Source: an uncultured Caulobacterales bacterium (GTDB taxonomy: Bacteria > Pseudomonadota > Alphaproteobacteria > Caulobacterales > Caulobacteraceae). From it: a stretch of DNA of 64,000 nt. The notes under the pieces were generated by a model. The model had not been told where the DNA came from, made no database searches, and saw nothing but the letters and a program-made list of their open reading frames with translations. The stretch's first letter is position 1. Each line of letters begins with the position of its first letter. Shown here one piece after another: positions 37,951 to 46,597 of the stretch. Made by a program: the position numbers and the translations under genes. The DNA lies in contig CAIUMD010000015.1 in the NCBI GenBank assembly GCA_903900155.1, forward strand, positions 1-64,000, read 5' to 3'.

Positions 37951-38816
37951 CCGATCTTCACCCCCGGCGGCGGCTCACTGCTCTCCGGCACGAAGAAGTC
38001 CGGCATCAACGTCGCGGCCGGGTCGACCTTGTACTGATCGAAATCCCGCACGCCCTCGCCGTACAGGAACGTGTCGTCGATCAGGAACTGGCCGGTCAGC
38101 TCGCGCGAGGGCTTGTTGAAGATCGCATAGGCGGCGTCGGCCATGATCTCGACCGTGCGGCAGTGCTTGAGACCCTCCTCGCCGGTCAGGGCGAACTGGA
38201 TGGCGGCGGTGGCGATGCCGGTGCGCGGCCACAGGGCGTTGAAAGCGATCCCGTCGCTCTTGAACTCCTCGGCCATGCCCAGCACGCACATCGACATGCC
38301 GAACTTGGCCATGGTGTAGGCCACGTGCGGGCCGAACCAGCGCGGCGACATGTCCAGCGGCGGCGACAGCATCAGCACGTGCGGATTGGCTGATTTCTTC
38401 AGGTAGGGGATGCAGGTCTTGGTCGTCAGGAACGTGCCGCGCGTATTGATCTGGTGCATCAGGTCATAGCGCTTCATGTCCGTCGACAGCGTGCCGGTCA
38501 GCGAGATGGCCGAGGCGTTGTTGACACAGATGTCGATGCCGCCGAACTGAGCGGCGGCTTTGTCGACGGCCTCCTGGACGTTGGCCTCGTCACGGACGTC
38601 GACCACCAGCGGCAGGGCCTGGCCGCCGGCCGCCTCGATCTCCTTGGCGGCGGTGTAGATGGTGCCCGGCAGCTTGGGGTGCGCCTCGGCCGTCTTGGCG
38701 GCGATGACGATATTGGCCCCGTCCCGCGCCGCGCGCAGGGCGATGGCCAGGCCGATGCCGCGCGAGGCGCCGGTGATGAAGAGGGTCTTGTCTCGCAAGG
38801 TATTTGGCAGGCTCAT
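37947..38816 (-). CDS. SDR family oxidoreductase
   Basis: LFITGASRGIGLAIALRAARDGANIVIAAKTAEAHPKLPGTIYTAAKEIEAAGG; start trimmed to MSLPNTLRDK. Confidence 0.92.
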   Translation of the reverse strand: MSLPNTLRDKTLFITGASRGIGLAIALRAARDGANIVIAAKTAEAHPKLPGTIYTAAKEIEAAGGQALPLVVDVRDEANVQEAVDKAAAQFGGIDICVNNASAISLTGTLSTDMKRYDLMHQINTRGTFLTTKTCIPYLKKSANPHVLMLSPPLDMSPRWFGPHVAYTMAKFGMSMCVLGMAEEFKSDGIAFNALWPRTGIATAAIQFALTGEEGLKHCRTVEIMADAAYAIFNKPSRELTGQFLIDDTFLYGEGVRDFDQYKVDPAATLMPDFFVPESSEPPPGVKIG

Positions 38817-39328
38817 GAGCGTGCTTCCCGAGTTCGGACGAGGTCGATGCCAGCGACGATGAAGCCGACGATGAAGCTCATCTTGGCCACGTACGCGACG
38901 GGACCGTGATCCTTCAGGGCCAGGCCCGCAAGGCCGATGACGAGGGCGGCGATCCAAAGCGCGGCGGGCGCCCGAAACACCTTGGCCCGCAACAGGTCGA
39001 CGGCCCACAGCACCATGCCGATCGACCAGACGCTGGAGGCGATCCTGTACGACGCCTCGCCGAAGATCTTGGCCGACGAGGTCCGCACCAGCATCACGCC
39101 CAGCAGGCCCAGCACGAAGCCGACCAAAGCGAGGACGCCGGCCGAGCGCCGGCTGGCCGACCACACGCCCAGCATGCCGATCATCAGCAACAGGTCGATG
39201 GTGACGTAGACGAGATGCGGTTGCGGCTCGACCAGGCGCGGATAGATCAGGAACGGCGCGACGACATCGATGGCCGCGCCGACGATCGTGGCGACGCCGG
39301 CCAGGCGCAGGACGGTACGCTGCTGCAT
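38813..39328 (-). CDS. Membrane protein of unknown function
   Basis: Several TM segments, MQQRTVLRLAGVATIVGAAIDVVAPF; overlaps both neighbouring genes by 1-4 nt. Confidence 0.75.
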   Translation of the reverse strand: MQQRTVLRLAGVATIVGAAIDVVAPFLIYPRLVEPQPHLVYVTIDLLLMIGMLGVWSASRRSAGVLALVGFVLGLLGVMLVRTSSAKIFGEASYRIASSVWSIGMVLWAVDLLRAKVFRAPAALWIAALVIGLAGLALKDHGPVAYVAKMSFIVGFIVAGIDLVRTREARS

Positions 39329-40299
39329 CAGGCCCCGGCTCCGACGGTCTTTACGGAGAGGTCCCACAGCCGATCGGCCGCCTCGGGATCCAGGGCATGG
39401 GGCATGACGCCGTTCCAGGGACGCTCCTGGCTCCACGGGACGGCCTGGCTGCAGTCCTCGAGATAGAGGCCGCCGACGCCGTCCAGTTCGTCGCCCACGG
39501 CGGCCCAGACGCTGGTCGCCGCGCCCTGCTCGGTGGTCTTGAAGCCCTCGCGCGGCTGGTCGTTGTCGTCCAGCCAGCCCATGGCCCGCTGCTCCTCGAT
39601 CGACATGTGCCGCTGCAGCGGGGTCATGATGCCGCCCGGCATGACGGCGTTGGCGTTGACGCCCTGGTCCTTGAACCGCTTGTCGAAACCGACCGCGAAC
39701 AGGCTGTTGGCGGTCTTGGCCTGGCCGTAGGCCCCCCACTTGTCGTAGTCGCGATGCTGGTAGTTCGGGTCCTCGAAATTCATCCCCGCCCGGCGGTGGC
39801 CGATCGACGACAGCGACACCAGCCGCGAGCGCTTTCCGGACGCCTCGGCCGCCGCGACCAGGTTCGGGGCCAGCAGCACCGACAGCAGGAAGTGGCCCAG
39901 GTGATTGGTCCCGAACTGCATCTCGAACCCGTCGGCCGTGCGCATCAGCGGACTGGCCATGACGCCGGCGTTGTTGATCAAGAGGTCGATGGGCCGGTCG
40001 CCCCAGACATGGGCGAAGTGGCGGATCGACTCCAGGCTGGCCAGGTCGACCATGCCGAAGCTGGCGCGCTTGAGGCCAGCCTCTTCGTTGATGGCGTTGG
40101 CGACCTCTTCGGCCAGATCCGGCTTGCGGGCGGCGATGATCACCTCCGCGCCGGCCAGGGCCAGGGCTCGCGCCGTCTCGACCCCGATGCCGGTGGCCGC
40201 GCCGGTGACGATGGCCGTCCGCCCCGACAGGTCATGACCCGCGACCACCTCGCGCGCCGTCGATTTCGCCCCGAAGGGCGAGGTGATCCGCTCCGCCAT
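39328..40299 (-). CDS. SDR family oxidoreductase
   Basis: GRTAIVTGAATGIGVETARALALAGAEVIIAARK, LLINNAGVMASP. Confidence 0.92.
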   Translation of the reverse strand: MAERITSPFGAKSTAREVVAGHDLSGRTAIVTGAATGIGVETARALALAGAEVIIAARKPDLAEEVANAINEEAGLKRASFGMVDLASLESIRHFAHVWGDRPIDLLINNAGVMASPLMRTADGFEMQFGTNHLGHFLLSVLLAPNLVAAAEASGKRSRLVSLSSIGHRRAGMNFEDPNYQHRDYDKWGAYGQAKTANSLFAVGFDKRFKDQGVNANAVMPGGIMTPLQRHMSIEEQRAMGWLDDNDQPREGFKTTEQGAATSVWAAVGDELDGVGGLYLEDCSQAVPWSQERPWNGVMPHALDPEAADRLWDLSVKTVGAGA

Positions 40300-40326
40300 G
40301 TCGATCCTCCCAGATCGTTTTCGTTG

Positions 40327-41097
40327 TTAGCTGACCTTACTGAAATCCGGCGGCCGGCGCTCCATGAAGGCCATGAAGGCCTCGCGGGCTTCGGCGGTCT
40401 TGAGGCGTTCGCCAAACAGCGCGCCCTCGGTGTCCATCAGTTCGGCGATCTTCTCGGCGTCGCGCATCAGGCGCTTGGTCGTGGTCAGGGCGCCCAGCGG
40501 CCGCGTCGCCAGCTGGTCGGCGGCGGCGCGGGCGCGAGCCCGCAGGTCGGAGAGCTCGGCCGCGCCGTTGGCGATGCCCCAGGCCACGGCGGTGCCGCCG
40601 TCGATCGCCTCGCCCAGGGCGAACATGGCGTAGGCGCGAGCATGGCCGATGCGGGCCGGCAGCAGCCAGCTGGACGCCGCCTCGGGCACCAACGCCAGGT
40701 TGACGAACGGCACGGTCAGGCGCGCGTCGGGCGTGACATAGACGAGGTCACAGTGCAGCAGCATGGTCGTGCCCACGCCCACCGCCTGGCCGTGGACGGC
40801 GGCGACCAGCGGCCGGGTGGCGTTGGCCAGCGCTTTGAGGAAGCGGATCACATGCCGCTCGCCCGTAGCCGCGCCCGTGGCCTGGGCGGCGAAATCCTGC
40901 AGGTCGTTGCCGGCGGTGAAGCTGTCGCCGTCGGCCTGGAAGACCACGACGCGCACGGCCGGGTCCTTCTCAGCGGCCTCCAGGCTGTCGGCCAGCACGC
41001 CGTACATGGCGTTGGAGAGCGCGTTCTTCTTTTCCGGACGCGCCAGGGTCAGCGTCATCACGCCGGCGTCGATCTCGACCTTCACATGATCGGTCAT
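40327..41097 (-). CDS. Enoyl-CoA hydratase/isomerase family protein
   Basis: MTLTLARPEKKNALSNAMYGVLADSLE, FTAGNDLQDF, RPLVAAVHGQAVGVGTTMLLHCDLVY. Confidence 0.92.
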   Translation of the reverse strand: MTDHVKVEIDAGVMTLTLARPEKKNALSNAMYGVLADSLEAAEKDPAVRVVVFQADGDSFTAGNDLQDFAAQATGAATGERHVIRFLKALANATRPLVAAVHGQAVGVGTTMLLHCDLVYVTPDARLTVPFVNLALVPEAASSWLLPARIGHARAYAMFALGEAIDGGTAVAWGIANGAAELSDLRARARAAADQLATRPLGALTTTKRLMRDAEKIAELMDTEGALFGERLKTAEAREAFMAFMERRPPDFSKVS

Positions 41098-41537
41098 TGG
41101 GAGTCTCCCTTGGGGAACTTGGTCTGGAGACTGGAGAGCCAGCGCGCGACGACGCCGATCTCCTCGTCCGTGAAGCCTTCGGTCAGGTGGGCGTTGATGC
41201 CGTCGAGCCCGGCCTTGGCGCGCTCCCGGGCCTCGCGCCCGGTCGGGGTCAGGTACAAGCGCATGGCGCGGCCGTCCTTGGGGTCGGCGCGGCGCTCGAC
41301 CAGATCGGCCTTGGTCATGCGGTCGATCAGGCCAGTCATGGCCGAGGGGGCCAGGTCCAGGGCGTCGGCGGCCTCGCCGATCAGCGCCCCATCCTGCTCG
41401 CCGAGGAAGAACAACACCCCCGACTGGGCCGCCGTCAGGCCGCCCTTGGCCGCCATCTTGCCCTCGATCCAGCGCTGCACGCGCCGATGGCCGGCGTTGA
41501 GCAGGAAGATCAGGCGGCGGTCGGCGGGCACGGGCAT
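41094..41537 (-). CDS. MarR family transcriptional regulator
   Basis: GLTAAQSGVLFFLGEQDGALIGEAADALDLAPSAMTGLIDRMTKADLVERRADPKDGRAMRLYLTPTG. Confidence 0.92.
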   Translation of the reverse strand: MPVPADRRLIFLLNAGHRRVQRWIEGKMAAKGGLTAAQSGVLFFLGEQDGALIGEAADALDLAPSAMTGLIDRMTKADLVERRADPKDGRAMRLYLTPTGREARERAKAGLDGINAHLTEGFTDEEIGVVARWLSSLQTKFPKGDSQ

Positions 41538-41582
41538 GACGGCCAGTTTATATTTCGCACGCGAAGTGTCAAACGGTCGTTT

Positions 41583-42731
41583 TTAGGCAGCGTTAGAAAT
41601 CGCCGAGTACCAAGCGACCCCATCCGCATCGACGGTGCGCTGGATGCGCCCCCGGCCGACCAGGCAGTTCAGGTGCGCCAGCGCCTCGCCCGTCGCCATG
41701 CCCAAGAGGTCCGGCCCGATCGGCCGCGCGAACAGGGCGCCGAAGGTGTCGACCACCCGCTTGGGCTCGGCCAGCTTCTTCTCCAGGCGGGCCAGGCCCC
41801 GCTCGTGGCCCGAGATCAGCCCGTCGATGCGGGTGTGCAGCCCCTCGAACGGATCGTTGTGGGCCGGCAGCACGATCACCTCGTCGGGCACGGCGGCCTT
41901 GACCTTGGCCAGCGAGCGCAGCCAGTCGCTCAAGGGATCGGCGTCGGGCTCGGTCGGAAACACCGAGACGTTGGACGAGATGCGCGGCAGCACCTGGTCG
42001 CCTGAAATGAAGACATTCAGGTCCGGCTGCCACAGGCAGGCGTGGTCGGGTGAATGCCCCTGCCCCGTCACCACCCGCCAGGTCTTGCCGCCGATGTCGA
42101 AATCCTCGCCATCCGACAGCCGGCGATAGCTGTCGGGCAGGGCGTAGATCGCCTTGCCGAAGCCGCCGAAGCGGGCCTTGTAGTTCTCGATGGCGTCCTC
42201 GTCCCAGCCGGCGGCGTGGAAGAACTTCACCCCGTCCTCGGGCGCTTCGCGGCCAGTGTCGGCCACCAGCATCCGGCACTGGAAATACTCCAGGCGGGTC
42301 ATCCACAGCCGGCAGTCGAACTTGCGGGTCATCCAGCCGGCCAGGCCGATATGGTCGGGGTGCAGGTGGGTGACGATCACCCGGGTGACCGGCTTGCCGC
42401 CCAGGGCGCCCGCGAAGGCGCTGCGCCAGGCCTGGCTGGTCTCCTTGGTCTGGACGCCGGTGTCGACCACCGCCCAGCCGTCTCCGTCGGCGATGGCCCA
42501 GACATTGATGAACTGCAGCGAGCCGCCCAGCGGCATGCGCAGCCACAGAACGCCCGGCGCGACCTCGACCGCCTGGCCCGAGCCCTGCTCCGGCGCGGTT
42601 TCGAACGGATAGACCAGGCGGCCGGTTTTCTTCGGCTCCTGAGTCTCTTCTGCTGCTTCGTCTTCGAATCCGTCGCGCATTCCGTTCTCCCGCGCGCCGT
42701 TCAACCGGCGCTTGTCCTTGATCCAACCCAT
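41583..42731 (-). CDS. MBL fold metallo-hydrolase
   Basis: VTHLHPDHIGLAGWMTRKF and GQGHSPDHACLWQPDLNVFISGDQVLP; C-terminal winged-helix-like segment. Confidence 0.9.
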   Translation of the reverse strand: MGWIKDKRRLNGARENGMRDGFEDEAAEETQEPKKTGRLVYPFETAPEQGSGQAVEVAPGVLWLRMPLGGSLQFINVWAIADGDGWAVVDTGVQTKETSQAWRSAFAGALGGKPVTRVIVTHLHPDHIGLAGWMTRKFDCRLWMTRLEYFQCRMLVADTGREAPEDGVKFFHAAGWDEDAIENYKARFGGFGKAIYALPDSYRRLSDGEDFDIGGKTWRVVTGQGHSPDHACLWQPDLNVFISGDQVLPRISSNVSVFPTEPDADPLSDWLRSLAKVKAAVPDEVIVLPAHNDPFEGLHTRIDGLISGHERGLARLEKKLAEPKRVVDTFGALFARPIGPDLLGMATGEALAHLNCLVGRGRIQRTVDADGVAWYSAISNAA

Positions 42732-42842
42732 TTTTTGCCCGTCAGGGCAGTCATGATCACGCCCATGTCGGACGGTATCTTGACCCCTGATACAAGCACG
42801 CGCTTATGTCCGCGCGAGGAATCCACCCAGGAGACATTTCCC

Positions 42843-44195
42843 ATGAAGCGTTTCGCGATCGGCCTGGCGGCCGCCCTCGCGGTCGCCGTTCTGACCCCCG
42901 CTGTCGTCATTTCGGCGCAGAAGGAAGAGAAGGGCAAGCCCGCCGCTGTCGACGCCAAGGCGCGCGAAGCGGGTATGAAGGACGCCCCGGCCTTGATCCA
43001 GGCCAGCGGCGCGGGCTGCACGGTTTCGGACGCCCGCTTCATCGGCGAGGACAAGAAGGCCGGCTCCAAATACTACGAAGTCGCCTGTAACGAAGGCATG
43101 GGCTTCGCGCTGATCGCCAAGAAGGACGTCGCGCCTCAGGTCTACACCTGCCTGGAATCGAGCCAACCGGCGGCGGACGGCAAGAAGGGCGGCCTGGCCT
43201 GCATCCTGCCGGGCAACGCCAACCCCGGCGCGGGCCTGTCGGCCTACGTCAAGAAGGGCGGCGCGACCTGCGATATCGAAAACACCCGCGCCATCGGCTC
43301 GGGCGCCAAGAACGCGTATTTCGAAGTCGCCTGTAAGGGCGGCGCCGGCTACATCGTCCAGACGACCGCCCCGATGAACATCAACGGCGACGTCGTGGTC
43401 AACAGCTGCCTGCTGTACGAAGAAGGCGGCAATGTCAGCTGCAAGCTGACCAACCGTCAGACCCAGCTGGGCGTCGTCGACACCCTGAACACCGGCGCGG
43501 CGGCCGCGGGCACCGCCTGCGCCATCAAGGACAAGCGCTACGTCCTCAGCACCAAGACCGACAACTATTTCGAAGTCTCGTGCCAGGACGGCAAGGGCTA
43601 CATGTACCAGCAGACGGCGGCCAACGGCGCCTTCGCCCGGGCCATCCCCTGCGCCCAGGCCGGCTTCGTCGGCGGCGGCTGCACCATGACCGACGCGGTC
43701 GCAGCGCAGACCGAACAGGCCGGCTTCTACAGCAAGCTGGCGACCAAGGCCGGTTTCCCCTGCGACGTCGAGAAGTACGGCATGCTGCCGAGCGCCGACC
43801 CGAAGAAGGAAGTCGTCGAGCTGAAGTGCAAGGGCAACGACGTCGGCGGCATCGCCGTGTTCACCGCCACCGGCGGCACGGTGTTCGACTGCCTCACGGC
43901 CGAGTTCAACGGCTATCGCTGCAGCTTCACCAAGAAGGACAACCAGTATGCTCGCCTGAGCCAGGACCTGGTCGGCTTCAACAAGGCCTCGTGCAAGGTC
44001 TCGGACGCCCGCGTGATCGGCTCGACCGACACGGAAGGCTTCGTCGAGGTCGCCTGCTCGGACGGCCTGCCGGGCTGGGTGCTGGGCTATCCGACCGGCG
44101 TCGCCAAGCCGGCCGCCAAGGAGTTCCTCTCCTGCGTCCAGGCCAAGGGCATCGGCGGCGGCTGCAAGCTGCCGACCAACAAGGTCAAGGGCTGA
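42843..44195 (+). CDS. Secreted protein with five tandem 4-Cys modules, unknown function
   Basis: Signal peptide MKRFAIGLAAALAVAVLTPAVVISAQ, then five ~80-aa repeats carrying YYEVAC/YFEVAC/YFEVSC/VVELKC/FVEVAC. Confidence 0.85.
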   Translation: MKRFAIGLAAALAVAVLTPAVVISAQKEEKGKPAAVDAKAREAGMKDAPALIQASGAGCTVSDARFIGEDKKAGSKYYEVACNEGMGFALIAKKDVAPQVYTCLESSQPAADGKKGGLACILPGNANPGAGLSAYVKKGGATCDIENTRAIGSGAKNAYFEVACKGGAGYIVQTTAPMNINGDVVVNSCLLYEEGGNVSCKLTNRQTQLGVVDTLNTGAAAAGTACAIKDKRYVLSTKTDNYFEVSCQDGKGYMYQQTAANGAFARAIPCAQAGFVGGGCTMTDAVAAQTEQAGFYSKLATKAGFPCDVEKYGMLPSADPKKEVVELKCKGNDVGGIAVFTATGGTVFDCLTAEFNGYRCSFTKKDNQYARLSQDLVGFNKASCKVSDARVIGSTDTEGFVEVACSDGLPGWVLGYPTGVAKPAAKEFLSCVQAKGIGGGCKLPTNKVKG

Positions 44196-44220
44196 TCCCA
44201 GCCTAGAGCTTGAACAAGTC

Positions 44221-44255
44221 AGCCCGCCCGGAACGATCCGGGCGGGCTTTCTTTT
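44221..44255 (+). terminator. Rho-independent terminator
   Basis: 12-bp stem AGCCCGCCCGGA-ACGA-TCCGGGCGGGCT followed by TTTCTTTT. Confidence 0.85.
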
Positions 44256-44301
44256 GGGTGGAAGGCCTGGTCAGGCCTCGGGCTATCGGACGCCGTCCCG
44301 T

Positions 44302-45840
44302 TTAGAGCGCGGCTTCGATCAGGCGCGGCCCCGGCGTGGCCATGGCGCGGGCGAAGGCGTCGTCGAAGGCTTCGGCGGTCGAGGCCCGCTCGGCGGCCAT
44401 GCCCATGCCCTGGGCCATCTGCACCCAGTCGATGCGGGGATCGCCCAGGTCCAGCAGCCTGGACGCCGCCGGGCCCGGATTGCCGGCGCCCGTGCGACCC
44501 AGCTCGATCCCCAGGATCCGATAGGCGTGGTTGGCGAAGACCACGACCGTGACGTCCAGCTGCTCGCGGACGATCGTCCAGAGGCCCTGCACCGTGTACA
44601 TGCCCGCCCCGTCGCCGGTCAGGGCCAGGACCTTGCGGTCGGGACAGGCGACGGCCGCGCCGATGGCCAGCGGGACGCCCTGGCCGATCGCGCCGCCCGT
44701 CAGCGACAGCCAGTCGTGGGCGCGCGCGGCCTTGGTCTGGGTGAAGATCGGCAGGCCGGCGGTCACCGCATCGTCCGAGATCACCGTATCCGTCGGCATG
44801 TGCTTGGCGATCGAAGCGCCGATGGCCCAGGCGTCGAAGCGCCCGGCCGGCGCCTCGGGCGCGGCATAGGTCTCGACCGGCCCCGAGGCCGGCGCGCCGA
44901 CGGCGTCGGCCAGGGCGTTCAGCGCCGCCGCCGCGTCGACCTCGCGCCCGCACAGGGCCTCGACCGAGCAGCCCTCAGGCACAAGCACGCTGGGCCGGTC
45001 GGGATAGGCGAAGAAGGCCACCGGGCGAGCGGTCGAGACCAGGATCATCAGGTCGACGCCGTCCAGGTCCTTCAGGGCCTGCTCGGCGAAATAGGGCAGC
45101 TTGTCGGGACGGAACCGGCCCTCGCCCCGCGTCTGGCGGGCCGTGAAGGTGTCGGTCAGCACGCGCACGCCATGCGCCGCCAACCGGCCGGCGGCGGCCA
45201 GGGCTGTCTCCCCGCAGGCGCCCGAGCCCAGCAGCAGCACCGGCTTCTTGGCGAAGCCCAGCGCCTTGGCCACGCCGTCGACGGCGGCCGTGTCGGGCTT
45301 GGCGAAGCTTGGCGGGGTCACCACCGGTCCCTTCACGGTCGCCGGGTTCCAGGCGGCGTCGGCGGGCAGGACGAGGCAGGCGTTGCCGCCGGGCGTCCCG
45401 TAGCTGGCGACGATGGCCTCGGCGGTCAGCGGCCCGACGCTGTCGGCGCTCTCGGCCGACTTGACCCACAGCGAATTGGGCGCGGCCAGGGCGGCGATGT
45501 CGCTGTCCAGCGGCGCGTCGAAGCCGCGATGATAGGTGGCGTGGTCGCCGATGACATTGACGATGGGGGTGTGCGCCCTCCGGGCGTTGTGCAGGTTGGC
45601 CGCGCCGTTGGCGTAGCCGGGACCCAGGTGCAACAGGGTGCAGGCGGGCTTGCCGGCCATGCGGCCATAACCATCGGCCGCGCCGGTCGCCACGCCCTCG
45701 AACAGGCACAGCACCGAGCGCATGCGCGGCTCGCGGTCCAGGGCCGAGACGAACTGCATCTCGCTGGTGCCCGGATTGGCGAAGCAGGCGACGACCCCGT
45801 TGTCGGCCAGGGTGGTGATCAGGGCGTCCGCGCCGTTCAT
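44302..45840 (-). CDS. Acetolactate synthase large-subunit-like ThDP enzyme
   Basis: FANPGTSEMQFVSAL, FEGVATGAADGYGRMAGKPACTLLHLGPG, LTGDGAGMYTVQGLWTIVREQLDVTVVVFANHAY. Confidence 0.9.
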   Translation of the reverse strand: MNGADALITTLADNGVVACFANPGTSEMQFVSALDREPRMRSVLCLFEGVATGAADGYGRMAGKPACTLLHLGPGYANGAANLHNARRAHTPIVNVIGDHATYHRGFDAPLDSDIAALAAPNSLWVKSAESADSVGPLTAEAIVASYGTPGGNACLVLPADAAWNPATVKGPVVTPPSFAKPDTAAVDGVAKALGFAKKPVLLLGSGACGETALAAAGRLAAHGVRVLTDTFTARQTRGEGRFRPDKLPYFAEQALKDLDGVDLMILVSTARPVAFFAYPDRPSVLVPEGCSVEALCGREVDAAAALNALADAVGAPASGPVETYAAPEAPAGRFDAWAIGASIAKHMPTDTVISDDAVTAGLPIFTQTKAARAHDWLSLTGGAIGQGVPLAIGAAVACPDRKVLALTGDGAGMYTVQGLWTIVREQLDVTVVVFANHAYRILGIELGRTGAGNPGPAASRLLDLGDPRIDWVQMAQGMGMAAERASTAEAFDDAFARAMATPGPRLIEAAL

Positions 45841-45955
45841 GCTGTCCTCCGCTTTATGCCCCCTGTCTCCGACATTTCGGCAAGCCCGCCAACCCGGTTG
45901 CGCTCCCGATGGCAACCATTGCAGTGTGGCCGACAAAATAGGGGGAAAACTTGCC

Positions 45956-46597
45956 ATGAAGGCCATGAGCCCGGCCCCGCGCTGGACGCTGGTCGCGTCC
46001 GTCATCGCCGGCGTCAGCTATGTCGCGACCTGGGTCGTCGAGCTGCCGCCGCTGGTCGAGACCGCCTGGAAGGGGGCCGGCGTCGCCTTGCTGGCGCTGC
46101 ATGCGGCGGTCAGGGCCAGAAGCCTGGACGGCTGGCTGCTGGTCGCGGTCATGGCCCTGGGCGCGGCGGGCGACGTGCTGTTGGAGACCCACGGCCTGAC
46201 GGTCGGCGCCATCGCCTTCCTGCTGGGCCACGTCGTCGCCGGCGGCCTCTATCTGCGCCACCGGCGCAGCGCCTCGCTGGCGCCGCTGGTGCTGATCCCG
46301 GCGGTCACGGCCATCGCCTGGATGCTGCCCGCCGATCGCGCCGCAGCCCCAGGCGTCGCCCTGTACAGCGTCTTCCTGTCGACCATGGCCGCCACCGCCC
46401 TGGGCAGCCATTTCCCGTACAAGACCGTCGGGCGCGGGGCGCTGATGTTCGTGCTGTCGGACCTGTTGATCTTCGCGCGCCTGGGACCGTTGCCGGACAA
46501 TCTGGCGACCGGGCTGGCGGTGTGGGGTCTGTACTATTTCGGCCAGATGCTGATCTGCGTCGGCGTCGCCAACACCCTGCGCCCTAGAACCGCATGA
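45956..46597 (+). CDS. Lysoplasmalogenase family (YhhN-like) membrane protein
   Basis: Multi-TM protein; LGAAGDVLLE, FLLGHVVAGGLYLRH, SDLLIFAR, YYFGQMLICVG. Confidence 0.82.
   Translation: MKAMSPAPRWTLVASVIAGVSYVATWVVELPPLVETAWKGAGVALLALHAAVRARSLDGWLLVAVMALGAAGDVLLETHGLTVGAIAFLLGHVVAGGLYLRHRRSASLAPLVLIPAVTAIAWMLPADRAAAPGVALYSVFLSTMAATALGSHFPYKTVGRGALMFVLSDLLIFARLGPLPDNLATGLAVWGLYYFGQMLICVGVANTLRPRTA

Noticed and set aside
37947-41537. SDR/membrane/SDR/enoyl-CoA hydratase/MarR run as an unusual pathway
   Set aside because: Tightly packed but made of common lipid/CoA-metabolism families; no sequence evidence for a new pathway.
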